DNA of 64,000 nt from Thiopseudomonas acetoxidans (GCF_030362935.1 NZ_JAUCDY010000011.1:26425-90424), one strand, 5' to 3'; numbered from the stretch's first letter, positions 33,114 through 42,321 are shown. The notes: generated from the sequence alone by a model not told the origin. A program made the numbers and translations.

Positions 33114-33144
33114 AAAAAGGGGCGCAACCTGTGCACCCCTTTTT
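33114..33144. terminator. Bidirectional intrinsic terminator
   Basis: AAAAAGGGG-C-GCA / TGC-A-CCCCTTTTT forms a stem with one mismatch and a 5-nt loop, 15 bp after the stop of the outer-membrane protein gene on the minus strand. Confidence 0.8.
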
Positions 33145-33159
33145 ATTCAGCTAGCAAGA

Positions 33160-33801
33160 TTAGAACTTGTAGCGGATACCTGCGGAAAACATATCAATAT
33201 CATGTTTCACGCTAACTTTTGTACGTGTAGCACCTGCCCAAGCTTTAGCATCAGCAACTTTGTGATAACGCTCATACTCAACCACGGCGGCTAAGTTTTC
33301 AACAAACTCATAACTGGCACCTACACCATATAATGGCGCCCACTTACGCACTTTTCCAGTAGCAGAATACCCATTGGTGTCTTTATCTGAAAGCTTGGTT
33401 TCAAGTCTATGTAAGCCTGCCTTAGCAAATAAAGTAAAATCAGCAATTGGCAAAGTACCCACTACATTAGCACCCAAACCTTTTGTGCTGCTCTTTATTT
33501 TATCCTGATAGCCAACTTTTGTTAATTTGTACTGCGCTTTACCCAAATCAACATACTGAGCCTCAAGGGCTACATAGGGGTTTAGCTGCAGACCCACAAG
33601 CAGCTTATAAGCTGTATCTTTTTTATCCGTTTTAGTACTAGCTGACAGGCTCTCGGCTTCGCGCTTTACAAAGCTTGGCTTTTCAGCTTTCGCTTGCCCC
33701 AAGTTACCCTGAATATAACCCGACACATCCCAATCCGCTGCCTGTGCACCCGTGCTAGCCAAACCCAGCACTACAGCTGCTGCCAATACTTTCTTCAACA
33801 T
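33160..33801 (-). CDS. Outer-membrane beta-barrel protein (OmpA/OprF N-domain-like porin family)
   Basis: This is a 213-residue protein with signal peptide MLKKVLAAAVVLGLASTGAQ-A, mature start ADWDVSGYIQGNLGQ and alternating amphipathic strands ending in ...SAGIRYKF, where the C-terminal Phe is the BAM recognition residue. It resembles the eight-stranded OmpA-like barrel without a peptidoglycan-binding domain. The ATG at 33801 has GGAGAG upstream. A good sigma-70 promoter lies 40-67 bp upstream and a terminator follows, so it is a single-gene unit. Its ligand or channel role is unknown. Confidence 0.85.
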   Translation of the reverse strand: MLKKVLAAAVVLGLASTGAQAADWDVSGYIQGNLGQAKAEKPSFVKREAESLSASTKTDKKDTAYKLLVGLQLNPYVALEAQYVDLGKAQYKLTKVGYQDKIKSSTKGLGANVVGTLPIADFTLFAKAGLHRLETKLSDKDTNGYSATGKVRKWAPLYGVGASYEFVENLAAVVEYERYHKVADAKAWAGATRTKVSVKHDIDMFSAGIRYKF

Positions 33802-33840
33802 ACTGCTACTCTCCATGAGTTACTTAAAATAAGAGAAAGC

Positions 33841-33868
33841 ATAATATAATTAATGGTAGTAAAGTCAA
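33841..33868 (-). promoter_or_regulatory. Sigma-70 promoter of the outer-membrane barrel gene
   Basis: On the minus strand TTGACT and TATTAT are spaced by 16 bp, with the -10 ending 40 bp upstream of the ATG at 33801. Confidence 0.7.
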
Positions 33869-33912
33869 GGCTGGTGATTTGCTCTCTTAATTTTGCATAA
33901 TGTGCTAAGCAT

Positions 33913-33950
33913 ATAAAACCCCGTACTTTTAAATTAGTACGGGGTTTTAT
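33913..33950. terminator. Bidirectional intrinsic terminator after fba
   Basis: A perfect 14-bp stem (ATAAAACCCCGTAC / GTACGGGGTTTTAT) with a 10-nt AT loop lies 22 bp after the fba stop codon. Confidence 0.88.
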
Positions 33951-33972
33951 ATAGCTAAGTTAGTTAATCAGC

Positions 33973-35028
33973 TTACTTATACAGCTCACCGCTGGCATAA
34001 CGCTGATACATGATTTCCATGGAAATCGGGGTGATTTTGCTGGCATTGCCAGCCGCACCAAAGGCCTCATAACGTGCGATACAGATATCACGCATGGCTT
34101 TAACGGTTTCCGCCAAGTATTTGCGCGGGTCAAACTCGCTGGGGTTTTGCGCCAAGTAGCGACGAATCGCGCCCGTTGAGGCTAAACGCAAGTCGGTGTC
34201 AATATTCACTTTACGCACGCCGTGCTTGATACCTTCGACGATTTCGTCCACTGGCACACCGTAGGTTTCGCCAATGTCGCCGCCGTATTCATTGATAATT
34301 GCCAACCAATCCTGCGGCACCGAGCTGGAGCCGTGCATCACCAAGTGCGTGTTCGGAATGCGCGCATGGATTTCTTTGATGCGTTCAATGGCTAAGGTAT
34401 CGCCAGTAGGTGGCTTGGTAAATTTGTACGCGCCATGGCTGGTGCCGATGGCAATCGCCAGTGCATCCACCTTAGTTTTCGCTACAAAATCAGCGGCTTC
34501 TTCTGGGTCGGTGAGCATTTGCTCCATATCCAGCACGCCTTCTGCGCCAACGCCGTCTTCTTCACCGGCCATACCAGTTTCTAAGCTACCTAAGCAACCC
34601 AGCTCACCTTCTACCGACACACCGCACGCATGCGCCATTTCTACGGTACGACGGGTGACTTCGACGTTGTAGTCATAATCGGATGGGGTTTTACCGTCTT
34701 CAAGGAGCGAGCCGTCCATCATCACTGAGCTGAAGCCCAGTTGGATCGAACGCTGACAAATCGCCGGGCTGGTGCCGTGATCCTGGTGCATACAGACGGG
34801 AATGTGCGGGAACTCTTCGATTGCCGCTAATATCAGGTGACGCAAAAACGGGGCGCCAGCATATTTGCGCGCACCGGCTGAAGCCTGGACAATCACCGGA
34901 GAATTGGTGTGATCAGCCGCTTCCATAATCGCGCGCATTTGCTCAAGGTTGTTCACGTTATACGCTGGGATGCCATAGCCAAATTCGGCGGCATGATCCA
35001 GCAATTGACGCATAGTAATTAGAGCCAT
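33973..35028 (-). CDS. fba: Fructose-bisphosphate aldolase, class II
   Basis: This 351-residue zinc-dependent aldolase cleaves fructose-1,6-bisphosphate to triose phosphates. Zinc-site and substrate residues are in VCMHQDHGTSPAICQRSIQL, GVSVEGELGCLGSLETG and VMHGSSSVPQDWL. The long form with KVNIDTDLRLASTGAIRRYL is the Calvin-type class IIB subtype used by Pseudomonas. It is the last gene of the epd-pgk-fba set on the minus strand; a REP element sits in the 139-bp gap after pgk. Confidence 0.95.
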   Translation of the reverse strand: MALITMRQLLDHAAEFGYGIPAYNVNNLEQMRAIMEAADHTNSPVIVQASAGARKYAGAPFLRHLILAAIEEFPHIPVCMHQDHGTSPAICQRSIQLGFSSVMMDGSLLEDGKTPSDYDYNVEVTRRTVEMAHACGVSVEGELGCLGSLETGMAGEEDGVGAEGVLDMEQMLTDPEEAADFVAKTKVDALAIAIGTSHGAYKFTKPPTGDTLAIERIKEIHARIPNTHLVMHGSSSVPQDWLAIINEYGGDIGETYGVPVDEIVEGIKHGVRKVNIDTDLRLASTGAIRRYLAQNPSEFDPRKYLAETVKAMRDICIARYEAFGAAGNASKITPISMEIMYQRYASGELYK

Positions 35029-35124
35029 AGGGTCTACTCCTGTTTTTTAATGCGGGCTGGCATTAGGCCAACCCGTGTGAAAATTATGTATGTTGCGCCC
35101 CACAACAAGAGTCGTGCCCCAACT

Positions 35125-35166
35125 GTGGGAGCGCAACTGTGGGAGCGCAACTCTTGCGCGAAAAAA
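35125..35166. repeat. REP-like palindrome with a duplicated 15-bp flank
   Basis: ACTGTGGGAGCGCA is followed directly by a second ACTGTGGGAGCGCA and then the palindrome half CTCTTGCGCGA. The palindrome lies between fba and pgk, just after the pgk stop. Confidence 0.85.
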
Positions 35167-35167
35167 T

Positions 35168-36331
35168 TCAGCCCTGCGCGCGCTGTTGCAGCATTTCTAC
35201 GGCTGGCAATACTTTACCTTCGACAAACTCAAGGAAAGCGCCGCCGCCGGTGGAGATGTAACTAATCTGTTCGGCAACATTGTATTTATCAATAGCTGCA
35301 AGGGTATCACCGCCGCCGGCAATAGAAAACGCTTCGCTGTCGGCAATGGCTTGCGCGAGCACCTGGGTGCCGTTAGCAAATTGGTCAAATTCGAACACGC
35401 CCACCGGGCCGTTCCATAAAATTGTTTTAGCGCTTTTGAGCAACTCAGCAAATTGCGCCGCGGTCTCTGGGCCGATATCCAAAATCATATCGTCTTCAGC
35501 GACATCCGCCACGGCTTTTACTGTCGCCTCAGCATCCGCAGCAAAGGCTTTGGCTACCACCACATCCACCGGCAAAGGCACGCTCACTTTCGCGGCAATG
35601 GCTTTTGCCGTGTCTAATAAATCAGGCTCATACAGCGACTTACCCACCGCAAAACCAGCAGCGGCTAAGAAAGTATTGGCAATGCCGCCGCCAACGATCA
35701 GCTGGTCACACACCCTTGCCAAGCTATTGAGTACATCTAATTTGGTCGAGACTTTTGAACCCGCCACAATCGCCGTCATCGGCTGGGCTGGGTTATCCAA
35801 CGCCTTGCCCAAAGCTTCAAGCTCAGTTGCTAGCAAAGGACCAGCACAAGCGGTTTTGGCAAATTTCGCCACACCATGGGTAGACGCCTGCGCACGGTGT
35901 GCTGTACCAAAGGCATCCATGACAAACACATCACAGAGCGCGGCATACTGTTGCGCCAACGCATCGGTATTCTTTTTCTCGCCAGCGTTAAAACGTACGT
36001 TTTCCAGCAAAACGACCTCACCGGGCTTAACCTCAACACCGTTTAAATAGTCACGCACCAAAGGCACATCACGACCCAGCGCTTCACTTAAATACGCTGC
36101 CACCGGCGCTAAGCTGTTTTCTTCGCTAAACACGCCTTCCTCTGGGCGAGCCAAGTGCGAGCAAACCAACACCGCCGCACCTTTTTCTAGCGCCAGACGA
36201 ATAGTGGGCAACGAGGCGACAATCCGCGCATCACTACTGACTTTGCCATCTTTTATCGGCACGTTCAGGTCTTCACGAATCAATACACGTTTCTGGTTTA
36301 AATCCAGATCAGCCATTTTCAAAACAGTCAT
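35168..36331 (-). CDS. pgk: Phosphoglycerate kinase
   Basis: This 387-residue enzyme transfers phosphate from 1,3-bisphosphoglycerate to ADP. The N-domain signature KRVLIREDLNVPIKDGKV, the basic patch HLARPEEG, the nucleotide loop VAGSKVSTKLDVLNSL and the C-terminal SIAGGGDTLAAIDKY are all present. It follows epd after 3 bp, so the two are in one operon. The length is normal for Pseudomonas. Confidence 0.96.
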   Translation of the reverse strand: MTVLKMADLDLNQKRVLIREDLNVPIKDGKVSSDARIVASLPTIRLALEKGAAVLVCSHLARPEEGVFSEENSLAPVAAYLSEALGRDVPLVRDYLNGVEVKPGEVVLLENVRFNAGEKKNTDALAQQYAALCDVFVMDAFGTAHRAQASTHGVAKFAKTACAGPLLATELEALGKALDNPAQPMTAIVAGSKVSTKLDVLNSLARVCDQLIVGGGIANTFLAAAGFAVGKSLYEPDLLDTAKAIAAKVSVPLPVDVVVAKAFAADAEATVKAVADVAEDDMILDIGPETAAQFAELLKSAKTILWNGPVGVFEFDQFANGTQVLAQAIADSEAFSIAGGGDTLAAIDKYNVAEQISYISTGGGAFLEFVEGKVLPAVEMLQQRAQG

Positions 36332-36334
36332 GGG

Positions 36335-37384
36335 TTATTCCTTTGCTGAGGCAGTAGAAGAAAGCTGTAAAAAATAATCCGCCACATCCAACATCCGATT
36401 GGCGAAACCCCATTCGTTATCAAACCACGCCACGAGATTTAACATGCGCGAGCCGCACATGCGCGTCTGGCTGGCATCAATAATCGCCGAATGAGGGTCA
36501 TGGTTAAAATCGCAACTGGCATGCGGAAACTCAGTACAGTTTAACAAACCTTGAAGTGTTTGACCTTGCGCTGCGTCGGCAAACAACTGGTTAATTTCCG
36601 CGGCACTGGTGTCGCGCGCGCACTGCACGGTGATATCCAAACAGGACACGTTCACCGTTGGCACACGCAAGGCTTTGGCCTGCACACGACCGGTTAATTC
36701 CGGCAGCAAGCGCTCAATGCCGCGCGCCAAACCGGTAGACACCGGAATCACCGACTGAAACGCCGAGCGCGTGCGGCGCAAGTCTTCATGATGATAAGCA
36801 TCAATCACGGGCTGATCATTCATCGCCGAGTGAATGGTGGTGATCAGCACCTGTTCGATCCCCACTGCGTGCTGCAACAATTGCAACACCGGCACACCGC
36901 AGTTCGTGGTGCAGGAAGCGTTAGACAGAATACGTTCCTGCCCGCTCAGTTGTTGATGATTGACACCATAAACCACTGTAGCGTCGACATCTTCGGCGCT
37001 GGCCATGGGCTGAGAAAACAAAATCCGCGGCACACCGGCATCCAGAAAACGCTGCGCCTGGGCGCGAGTGGTGTATTGACCGGAACATTCGATTAGCAGA
37101 TCAATCTCCAGCGCCTGCCAGTCCACGTCCTCGGGCGTGGCAGCGCGCAACACCTGCACGCAATCGCCGTTAATGTGCAAGCAATCGCCATCAACACGCA
37201 CTTCGCCGGGAAAACGCCCGTGAGTGGAATCAAAACGGGTGAGGTATTCAATACTGGCCTGATCGGCAATATCGTTAAGCGCCACAATCGTAAAATTAGC
37301 GTCTTGATTGCGCTCATACAACGCCCGCAACACACAGCGCCCAATGCGGCCATAGCCATTTAATGCAACACGATAATTTGCCAA
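36335..37384 (-). CDS. epd: Erythrose-4-phosphate dehydrogenase (GAPDH family)
   Basis: This 349-residue NAD-dependent enzyme would oxidise erythrose-4-phosphate to 4-phosphoerythronate for pyridoxal phosphate synthesis. It has the Rossmann start YRVALNGYGRIGRCVLRALY and catalytic Cys in LSNASCTTNCGVPVLQ. The Epd call rather than GAPDH rests on its position before pgk and on the tkt-epd-pgk-fba order of Pseudomonas. A general glyceraldehyde-3-phosphate dehydrogenase role cannot be excluded. Its promoter region is the long segment 37385 onward. Confidence 0.88.
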   Translation of the reverse strand: MANYRVALNGYGRIGRCVLRALYERNQDANFTIVALNDIADQASIEYLTRFDSTHGRFPGEVRVDGDCLHINGDCVQVLRAATPEDVDWQALEIDLLIECSGQYTTRAQAQRFLDAGVPRILFSQPMASAEDVDATVVYGVNHQQLSGQERILSNASCTTNCGVPVLQLLQHAVGIEQVLITTIHSAMNDQPVIDAYHHEDLRRTRSAFQSVIPVSTGLARGIERLLPELTGRVQAKALRVPTVNVSCLDITVQCARDTSAAEINQLFADAAQGQTLQGLLNCTEFPHASCDFNHDPHSAIIDASQTRMCGSRMLNLVAWFDNEWGFANRMLDVADYFLQLSSTASAKE

Positions 37385-37730
37385 GGGAGTTCCTTAGTGT
37401 TGTCCCACTCTAATTCGAAATATACATGTGCATATTACGTTAGTTTGGCATAAGTTTCCTGTCTAACAGCGGCAACGACAAGCAAAAAATGCGTTAGGGG
37501 GATTCAGAATACAGAAGACAAAGGACGGTAAACGCCTGCTCGGACATTACGCATTGAGGTTGGAAACTCTCACTAACACAGTAATTTCATCAGGCAAGCT
37601 CTTCTAGAGCAGGCCATGCCTGCGACATCTGTGCGCCAAACAGCACTGTGTTTGCAGACGCAATCCGCGGCCGGATGCATGGCATCCTCGTACACGCGTA
37701 ACGGATTTTCTAGATACTCTGCTTAAGCGC
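37385..37730. other. Non-coding stretch upstream of epd
   Basis: This is about 346 bp with no supported gene on either strand. It is expected to hold the epd promoter. I saw no palindrome of the main family here and no convincing RNA structure. The duplicated block begins at its right end. Confidence 0.5.
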
Positions 37731-38042
37731 AGCTTTTGCGCGATTGGACTTAAGGCCAGCACTGTTTTTTGTATCGGGCACTAATAGCCAGCGTGAGACT
37801 TGGTTTGCCAGGGAACCAAAGCTCAAACCATGACAGGATTTACGCCGGCATAAATGCCCACCCTACAACTAGCACGGTGCGTTATTCCTTTCCCGGCAAG
37901 AACCAGCCCTAAACATCTAAGCCGCCTGATGAATCCAATCGCGCGAAAGTTGCGCTCCCACAGTAGAACCCGCATCAATCTCAACCTGCTGGAGCGCCGT
38001 TTTGCCTTAGTCTTCCAGTAATTCCGCTGCCAGACCCAGCAG
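37731..38042. repeat. Left copy of a ~315-bp direct repeat flanking the AAA/DUF4143 gene
   Basis: This block matches 39679-39994 along its whole length, about nine bases in ten by eye with a few small indels. It includes a REP palindrome (about 37938-37962), the shared segments CCTACAACTAGCACGGTGCG and CCGCATCAATCTCAACCTG, and ends with the last codons of tkt. The two copies bracket the ATPase gene at 38244-39545. Confidence 0.88.
38007..38042 (-). pseudogene. 3'-terminal fragment of a tkt duplicate
   Basis: Read on the minus strand this encodes LLGLAAELLED and a stop, against LLGLATELLED at the end of the complete transketolase gene at 39960. Similarity stops at 38042. It is the inner edge of the left direct repeat, so it marks a past duplication of the tkt 3' end. 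Confidence 0.8.
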
Positions 38043-38144
38043 AACCCTGTATCCACACAGATTCTTAAACACTGTCTGATAAACCATCATCGCCCAGAAA
38101 CTGGACTCCAGCAGGGCTAAGCTCTTGTAGGAGCGCAACTTTTG

Positions 38145-38226
38145 CGCGATTGGATGCAAATACATACAGCAATTAGACGCTTGTACTTTGAGCAATTGGA
38201 CGCTATTTTATACAGCAATTGGACGC
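38145..38226. repeat. Iteron-like array, 23-bp period, in front of the AAA/DUF4143 gene
   Basis: AGCAATTAGACGC (38168), AGCAATTGGACGC (38191) and AGCAATTGGACGC (38214) recur at exactly 23-bp spacing, separated by 10-bp AT-rich spacers. A degenerate fourth unit at 38145 (CGCGATTGGATGC) is the flank of a REP palindrome. The array overlaps the predicted promoter. Confidence 0.85.
38181..38209 (+). promoter_or_regulatory. Candidate promoter of the AAA/DUF4143 gene
   Basis: TTGTAC (38181-38186) and TATTTT (38204-38209) are spaced by 17 bp. The predicted start would give a leader of about 28 nt containing AAGGTG before the ATG. Both boxes lie in the spacers of the iteron array, and the third iteron lies just downstream of the -10. 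Confidence 0.55.
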
Positions 38227-38243
38227 AGACAAAAAGGTGCTCG

Positions 38244-39545
38244 ATGACCCATCCATTTCTTCCCCGCCTACTCAGGCAGCGCGTGCTTGAAGCACTCACT
38301 GATACGCCAGTTGTTTGCCTGTTAGGGCCGCGTCAAGTTGGCAAATCTACTCTGGCGCAGCATATTAATGCTGGGCGCTCATACCTGAGCTTGGACGATC
38401 CAACCTTGCTTCAAGCCGCCAAACAAGATGCTCTGGGGTTTATCGAAAGTCTGCCTGAGCGTGTCATTCTCGACGAAGTACAGCGAGCGCCGGAATTAAT
38501 GCTGGCCATTAAATCCGTGGTCGATCGTGACCGTACACCCGGTCGTTTTTTGCTCACCGGATCCGCCAACCTGCTTTTACTGCCGCAAATACAAGACTCG
38601 CTGGCTGGGCGCATGGAGGTTATCTATCTACATCCGCTAACCGAGCAAGAGAAGCGCGTCAGCACAACAACCCTACTCGAAAAGTTGATAAATGCTGAGC
38701 TGGCGCCGGACATGGTGCCAGATTCCGTGCCTTTAGCGCCGGTGGCCGACGTTTTATGTCAAGGCGGATACCCAGAACCCAATCAACGCGCACCTCACCG
38801 AGCCCGCCAATGGTATCGCCAATACTTGAATGCCATTGTGCAGCGTGACGTGCAGGATATTGCCGCCATTCAAGATAAGGACGGCATGTTGCGATTGATG
38901 GAGCTGCTCGCATGCAGAACGGCCAGCCTGCTCAATATCAGCCGTTTAAGTAAAGACCTCGGGCTTGAGCGCGCTACTGTTGGCAGATACCTCAGTATTC
39001 TGGAGAAATTATTTCTGGTTCATCAGCTCCCTGCGTGGCACCGCAATCACGCTAAGCGTCTGATTAAAAGCCCCAAGCTGCACTTAGTTGACACCGGACT
39101 TGCCGCCGCCCTAGCCCGATTAACGCCAGAGCAATGGCTGACTGATGCGGCGCGTTTTGGTGCTTTATTGGAGAGCCACGTTGTTGAACAACTTATTGCC
39201 CAAGCGGGCTGGCTGGACCCTGAGCTACGCTTTTACCACTACCGCGACAAAGACCAACTGGAGGTTGATTTGGTTATCGAGCGCGGCCATGACGTATGGG
39301 GGGTTGAAGTTAAGCGTGCCGCCAGTATTCAAGCCAAAGACGCTGCAGGACTGGCTAGGCTAGCAGCGCAGTCGGGCACAGGATTTCGTGGCGGCATGCT
39401 GATTTATACTGGCCGTCACTGCCTCAAACTACAAGTACCCGGCTGCTTTGCCGTGCCCATCGGCATGCTCTGGGGAGAACAACCGGGCCAGCCAATTTCT
39501 AGCCAAGAAGCTTGGCAATCATTACTGACTGGAAAAGCGCTCTAG
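38244..39545 (+). CDS. AAA_14/DUF4143 ATPase
   Basis: This is a 433-residue protein with an N-terminal AAA domain (Walker A LLGPRQVGKSTLAQHI at about 24-39; Walker B ERVILDEVQRAP at about 75-86; sensor FLLTGSANLLLL) and a C-terminal DUF4143 domain. Its end holds a PD-(D/E)XK-like pattern (RDKDQLEVDLVIERGHDVWG followed by VEVKRA). A winged-helix-like segment (LLNISRLSKDLGLERATVGR) lies between. Such proteins are widespread, move horizontally and have no settled function. The ATG at 38244 has AAGGTG upstream. It is inserted between epd and tkt, neighbours in Pseudomonas, and is flanked by direct repeats. Confidence 0.85.
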   Translation: MTHPFLPRLLRQRVLEALTDTPVVCLLGPRQVGKSTLAQHINAGRSYLSLDDPTLLQAAKQDALGFIESLPERVILDEVQRAPELMLAIKSVVDRDRTPGRFLLTGSANLLLLPQIQDSLAGRMEVIYLHPLTEQEKRVSTTTLLEKLINAELAPDMVPDSVPLAPVADVLCQGGYPEPNQRAPHRARQWYRQYLNAIVQRDVQDIAAIQDKDGMLRLMELLACRTASLLNISRLSKDLGLERATVGRYLSILEKLFLVHQLPAWHRNHAKRLIKSPKLHLVDTGLAAALARLTPEQWLTDAARFGALLESHVVEQLIAQAGWLDPELRFYHYRDKDQLEVDLVIERGHDVWGVEVKRAASIQAKDAAGLARLAAQSGTGFRGGMLIYTGRHCLKLQVPGCFAVPIGMLWGEQPGQPISSQEAWQSLLTGKAL

Positions 39546-39678
39546 ATTAGCTGTTGAAACGCAACTTTACGCGATTAAAACCAACCAACAACACTGCGCA
39601 GCCAACCCTAAACATCCACGCCGCCCGATAACCCGCATCGCCCAGAAGCCGTACTCCTACAAGGCTAAGCTCTTGTAG

Positions 39679-39994
39679 GAGCGCAACTTTTGCGCGACTG
39701 GACTAAAGCCAGCACTGGATTTTGTATCGAGCACTAATAATCAGTGTGAGACTTGGCTTGCCAGAGAGCCAAAACTCAAACCATGACAGAATTTACGCGG
39801 ACATAACTGCCCGTCCTACAACTAGCACGGTGCGTTATCCCTTTCCCGACAAGAGCCAACCCTAAACACCTAAGCCGCCTGATGATTCCTATCGCGCAAA
39901 AGTTGCGCTCCCACAGTAGAGTCCGCATCAATCTCAACCTGTTGGAGCGCCGTTTTGCCTTAATCTTCCAGCAATTCCGTTGCCAGACCCAGCA
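39679..39994. repeat. Right copy of the ~315-bp direct repeat
   Basis: This is the partner of 37731-38042. It contains the true 3' end of tkt (39960-39994) and the intergenic sequence after it, with REP palindromes at about 39679-39701 and 39890-39914. The gap 39546-39678 before it holds one degenerate REP half (about 39551-39580) and a stretch (39637-39703) similar to 38089-38155. Confidence 0.88.
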
Positions 39995-41957
39995 GGTTGT
40001 CTAGGGTAAAGCCAAAGTGCGCAAACAAGTCACCTGCCGGAGCTGACTCGCCGTAGGTGTGCATGCCCATCACACGGCCGTCTAGACCCACATACTTGTA
40101 CCAGTAATCAGCATGTGCGGCTTCAATGGCTATACGCGCACCGACTTCAATCGGCAATACCGCTTGCTTGTACTCGGCATCTTGCGCATCAAACACGCTG
40201 GTGCATGGCATCGACACCACGCGCACTTTATGGCCTTGCTCGGTCAGCACGTTATATGCTTCAACAGCCAAGCCCACTTCTGAACCGGTCGAGATCAAAA
40301 TCAACTCGGGCTCACCCGCGCAATCTTTCAACACATAACCACCGCGTTCAATATCGGCGATTTGCCCGGCGCTACGCTCTTGGTGATCCAAGTTTTGACG
40401 ACTGAAAATCAACGCGCTGGGGCCGTTTTTACGCTGCAAAGAATACTTCCACGCCACCGCCGACTCGACCGCGTCACATGGGCGCCAAGTATCTAAATTA
40501 GGGGTGGTACGCAGACTGGTTAGCTGCTCGATCGGTTGATGCGTTGGGCCATCTTCGCCCAAACCAATGGAGTCGTGGGTAAACACATAAAGCACGCGCT
40601 GCTTCATCAATGCCGACATACGCACCGCATTACGCGCATACTCCATAAACATCAAGAAGGTTGCACCGTAAGGAATCAAACCACCGTGCAGGGCGATACC
40701 GTTCATAACGGCGCTCATGCCAAACTCACGCACACCGTAGAACACATAGTTACCCGCCGCGTCAGTGCTGGAAATGCCTTGGCAGCCACTCCAGAGCGTT
40801 AGGTTTGAGCCGGCTAAGTCCGCGGACCCACCCAGCAATTCAGGCAATAACGGGCCGTACGCATTCAAGGTATTCTGACTGGCTTTACGACTGGCAATAC
40901 TCTCGCCTTTAGCCGCCACTTCAGCAATGTACTGTGCTGCTTTCTCAGCAAAATCGGCAGGTAAATCACCCGCCATACGGCGCTCAAACTCAGCAGCTAA
41001 CTCAGGGAATTCTGCCGCGTATGCTGCAAATTTAACATTCCACTCAGATTCAGCTTTGATACCCGCCTCTTTAGCATCCCACTGTGCATAAATATCGGCA
41101 GGAATTTCAAAGGGGCCGTGCGTCCAACCCAACTCAGCACGCGCCAACGCAATTTCTTCCGCACCTAAAGGCGCACCGTGACTGCTGGCTTTGCCGCCAT
41201 GGTTGGGCGAACCAAAACCAATAGTCGTTTTACAGCAGATCAGGGTGGGCTTATCGCTCGCTAAAGCGGCTTCAATCGCCACCTCAACCTCATCGGCATC
41301 ATGACCATTCACATTGCGAATCACATGCCAGCCGTAAGACTCAAAACGGCGCGGTGTGTCATCGGTAAACCAACCCTGCACTTCGCCATCAATGGAAATG
41401 CCGTTGTCATCGTAAAACGCAGTGAGTTTGTTTAAACCCAACGTGCCCGCCAGCGAGCAGACTTCGTGGGAAATGCCTTCCATCAAGCAGCCATCGCCTA
41501 AAAAGGCATAGGTTTGGTGGTCAACAATGGTGTGACCTTCGCGGTTGAACTGCGCGGCCAACACTTTTTCTGCCAACGCAAAACCCACCGCATTGGCAAT
41601 ACCCTGACCCAGAGGACCCGTGGTCGTTTCCACGCCTGGGGTGTAACCCAGCTCAGGGTGACCTGGCGTGCGGCTGTTGAGCTGGCGGAAGTTTTTCAAA
41701 TCATCCAAGCTCAGATCGTAGCCCGTGAGGTGTAATAAGGAGTAAATCAGCATCGAACCATGACCGTTGGACAACACAAAGCGGTCGCGATTAGCCCAGT
41801 TTGGATTGGTAGGGTTGTGCTGTAAATAACCACGCCACAGCGCCTCGGCAATATCAGCCATACCCATAGGGGCACCCGGATGTCCGCTATTCGCTTTTTG
41901 GACAGCATCCATACTCAGTGCACGAATGGCATTAGCACGCTCTCGACGACTTGGCAT
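39960..41957 (-). CDS. tkt: Transketolase
   Basis: This is a 665-residue thiamine diphosphate enzyme of the pentose phosphate pathway. The N-terminal GHPGAPMGMADIAEAL, the ThDP/Mg loop FLGDGCLMEGISHEVCSL, the domain-2 catalytic Glu in NYVFYGVREFGMSAVMNG and substrate histidines (THDSIGLGEDGPTHQPIEQL) are all present. I start at the ATG at 41957 with GGAG upstream; the 24-codon longer frame has no family homology. It is divergent from the SahR-like gene. Its final codons are duplicated at 38007. Confidence 0.96.
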   Translation of the reverse strand: MPSRRERANAIRALSMDAVQKANSGHPGAPMGMADIAEALWRGYLQHNPTNPNWANRDRFVLSNGHGSMLIYSLLHLTGYDLSLDDLKNFRQLNSRTPGHPELGYTPGVETTTGPLGQGIANAVGFALAEKVLAAQFNREGHTIVDHQTYAFLGDGCLMEGISHEVCSLAGTLGLNKLTAFYDDNGISIDGEVQGWFTDDTPRRFESYGWHVIRNVNGHDADEVEVAIEAALASDKPTLICCKTTIGFGSPNHGGKASSHGAPLGAEEIALARAELGWTHGPFEIPADIYAQWDAKEAGIKAESEWNVKFAAYAAEFPELAAEFERRMAGDLPADFAEKAAQYIAEVAAKGESIASRKASQNTLNAYGPLLPELLGGSADLAGSNLTLWSGCQGISSTDAAGNYVFYGVREFGMSAVMNGIALHGGLIPYGATFLMFMEYARNAVRMSALMKQRVLYVFTHDSIGLGEDGPTHQPIEQLTSLRTTPNLDTWRPCDAVESAVAWKYSLQRKNGPSALIFSRQNLDHQERSAGQIADIERGGYVLKDCAGEPELILISTGSEVGLAVEAYNVLTEQGHKVRVVSMPCTSVFDAQDAEYKQAVLPIEVGARIAIEAAHADYWYKYVGLDGRVMGMHTYGESAPAGDLFAHFGFTLDNLLGLATELLED

Positions 41958-42177
41958 TTTTTTGTTTCTCCTGCAGAACTGAAATTTAGAAAGATGCCCT
42001 ATTTTCGCCCAGCTAGAGCAGTTGGGCAATCTTTGCCGCGATTAAATTGCCAAAACAACGTAAAACAACAGCTTCACGTCCGCCAAACACCATTGCTCTT
42101 GTTTGCTGCAGCGTACTTGTTAGTTAGAAGGCGTTTGTTAGGGAGTATTTATTGGGGGATGTTTATTAAGGTTGTTT

Positions 42178-42272
42178 TGTGGGAGCGCATCTTATGCGCG
42201 ATTGGGGTTTGGTGTTGCTGGATGGCTTGTTTCGCGCAAGAGTTGCGCTCCCACAGTTGCGCTCCCACAGAA
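42178..42272. repeat. Inverted REP-like palindrome pair with duplicated flank
   Basis: One copy (about 42178-42203, GCGCAT-CTT-ATGCGC core) and an opposite copy (about 42230-42254, GCGCAA-GAG-TTGCGC core) lie between the divergent tkt and SahR-like genes. The second copy's flank CTCCCACAGTTGCG is repeated once more. The rest of the 425-bp gap holds the palindrome at 42322 and promoter-like sequence. Confidence 0.88.
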
Positions 42273-42321
42273 GCACCCCCCACATCAACAGCAAATTATT
42301 AAACCCTAACTGATTTACTCA

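Noticed and set aside
35050..35265. 71-residue open frame on the plus strand
   Set aside because: It spans a palindrome and the antisense of the pgk 3' end.
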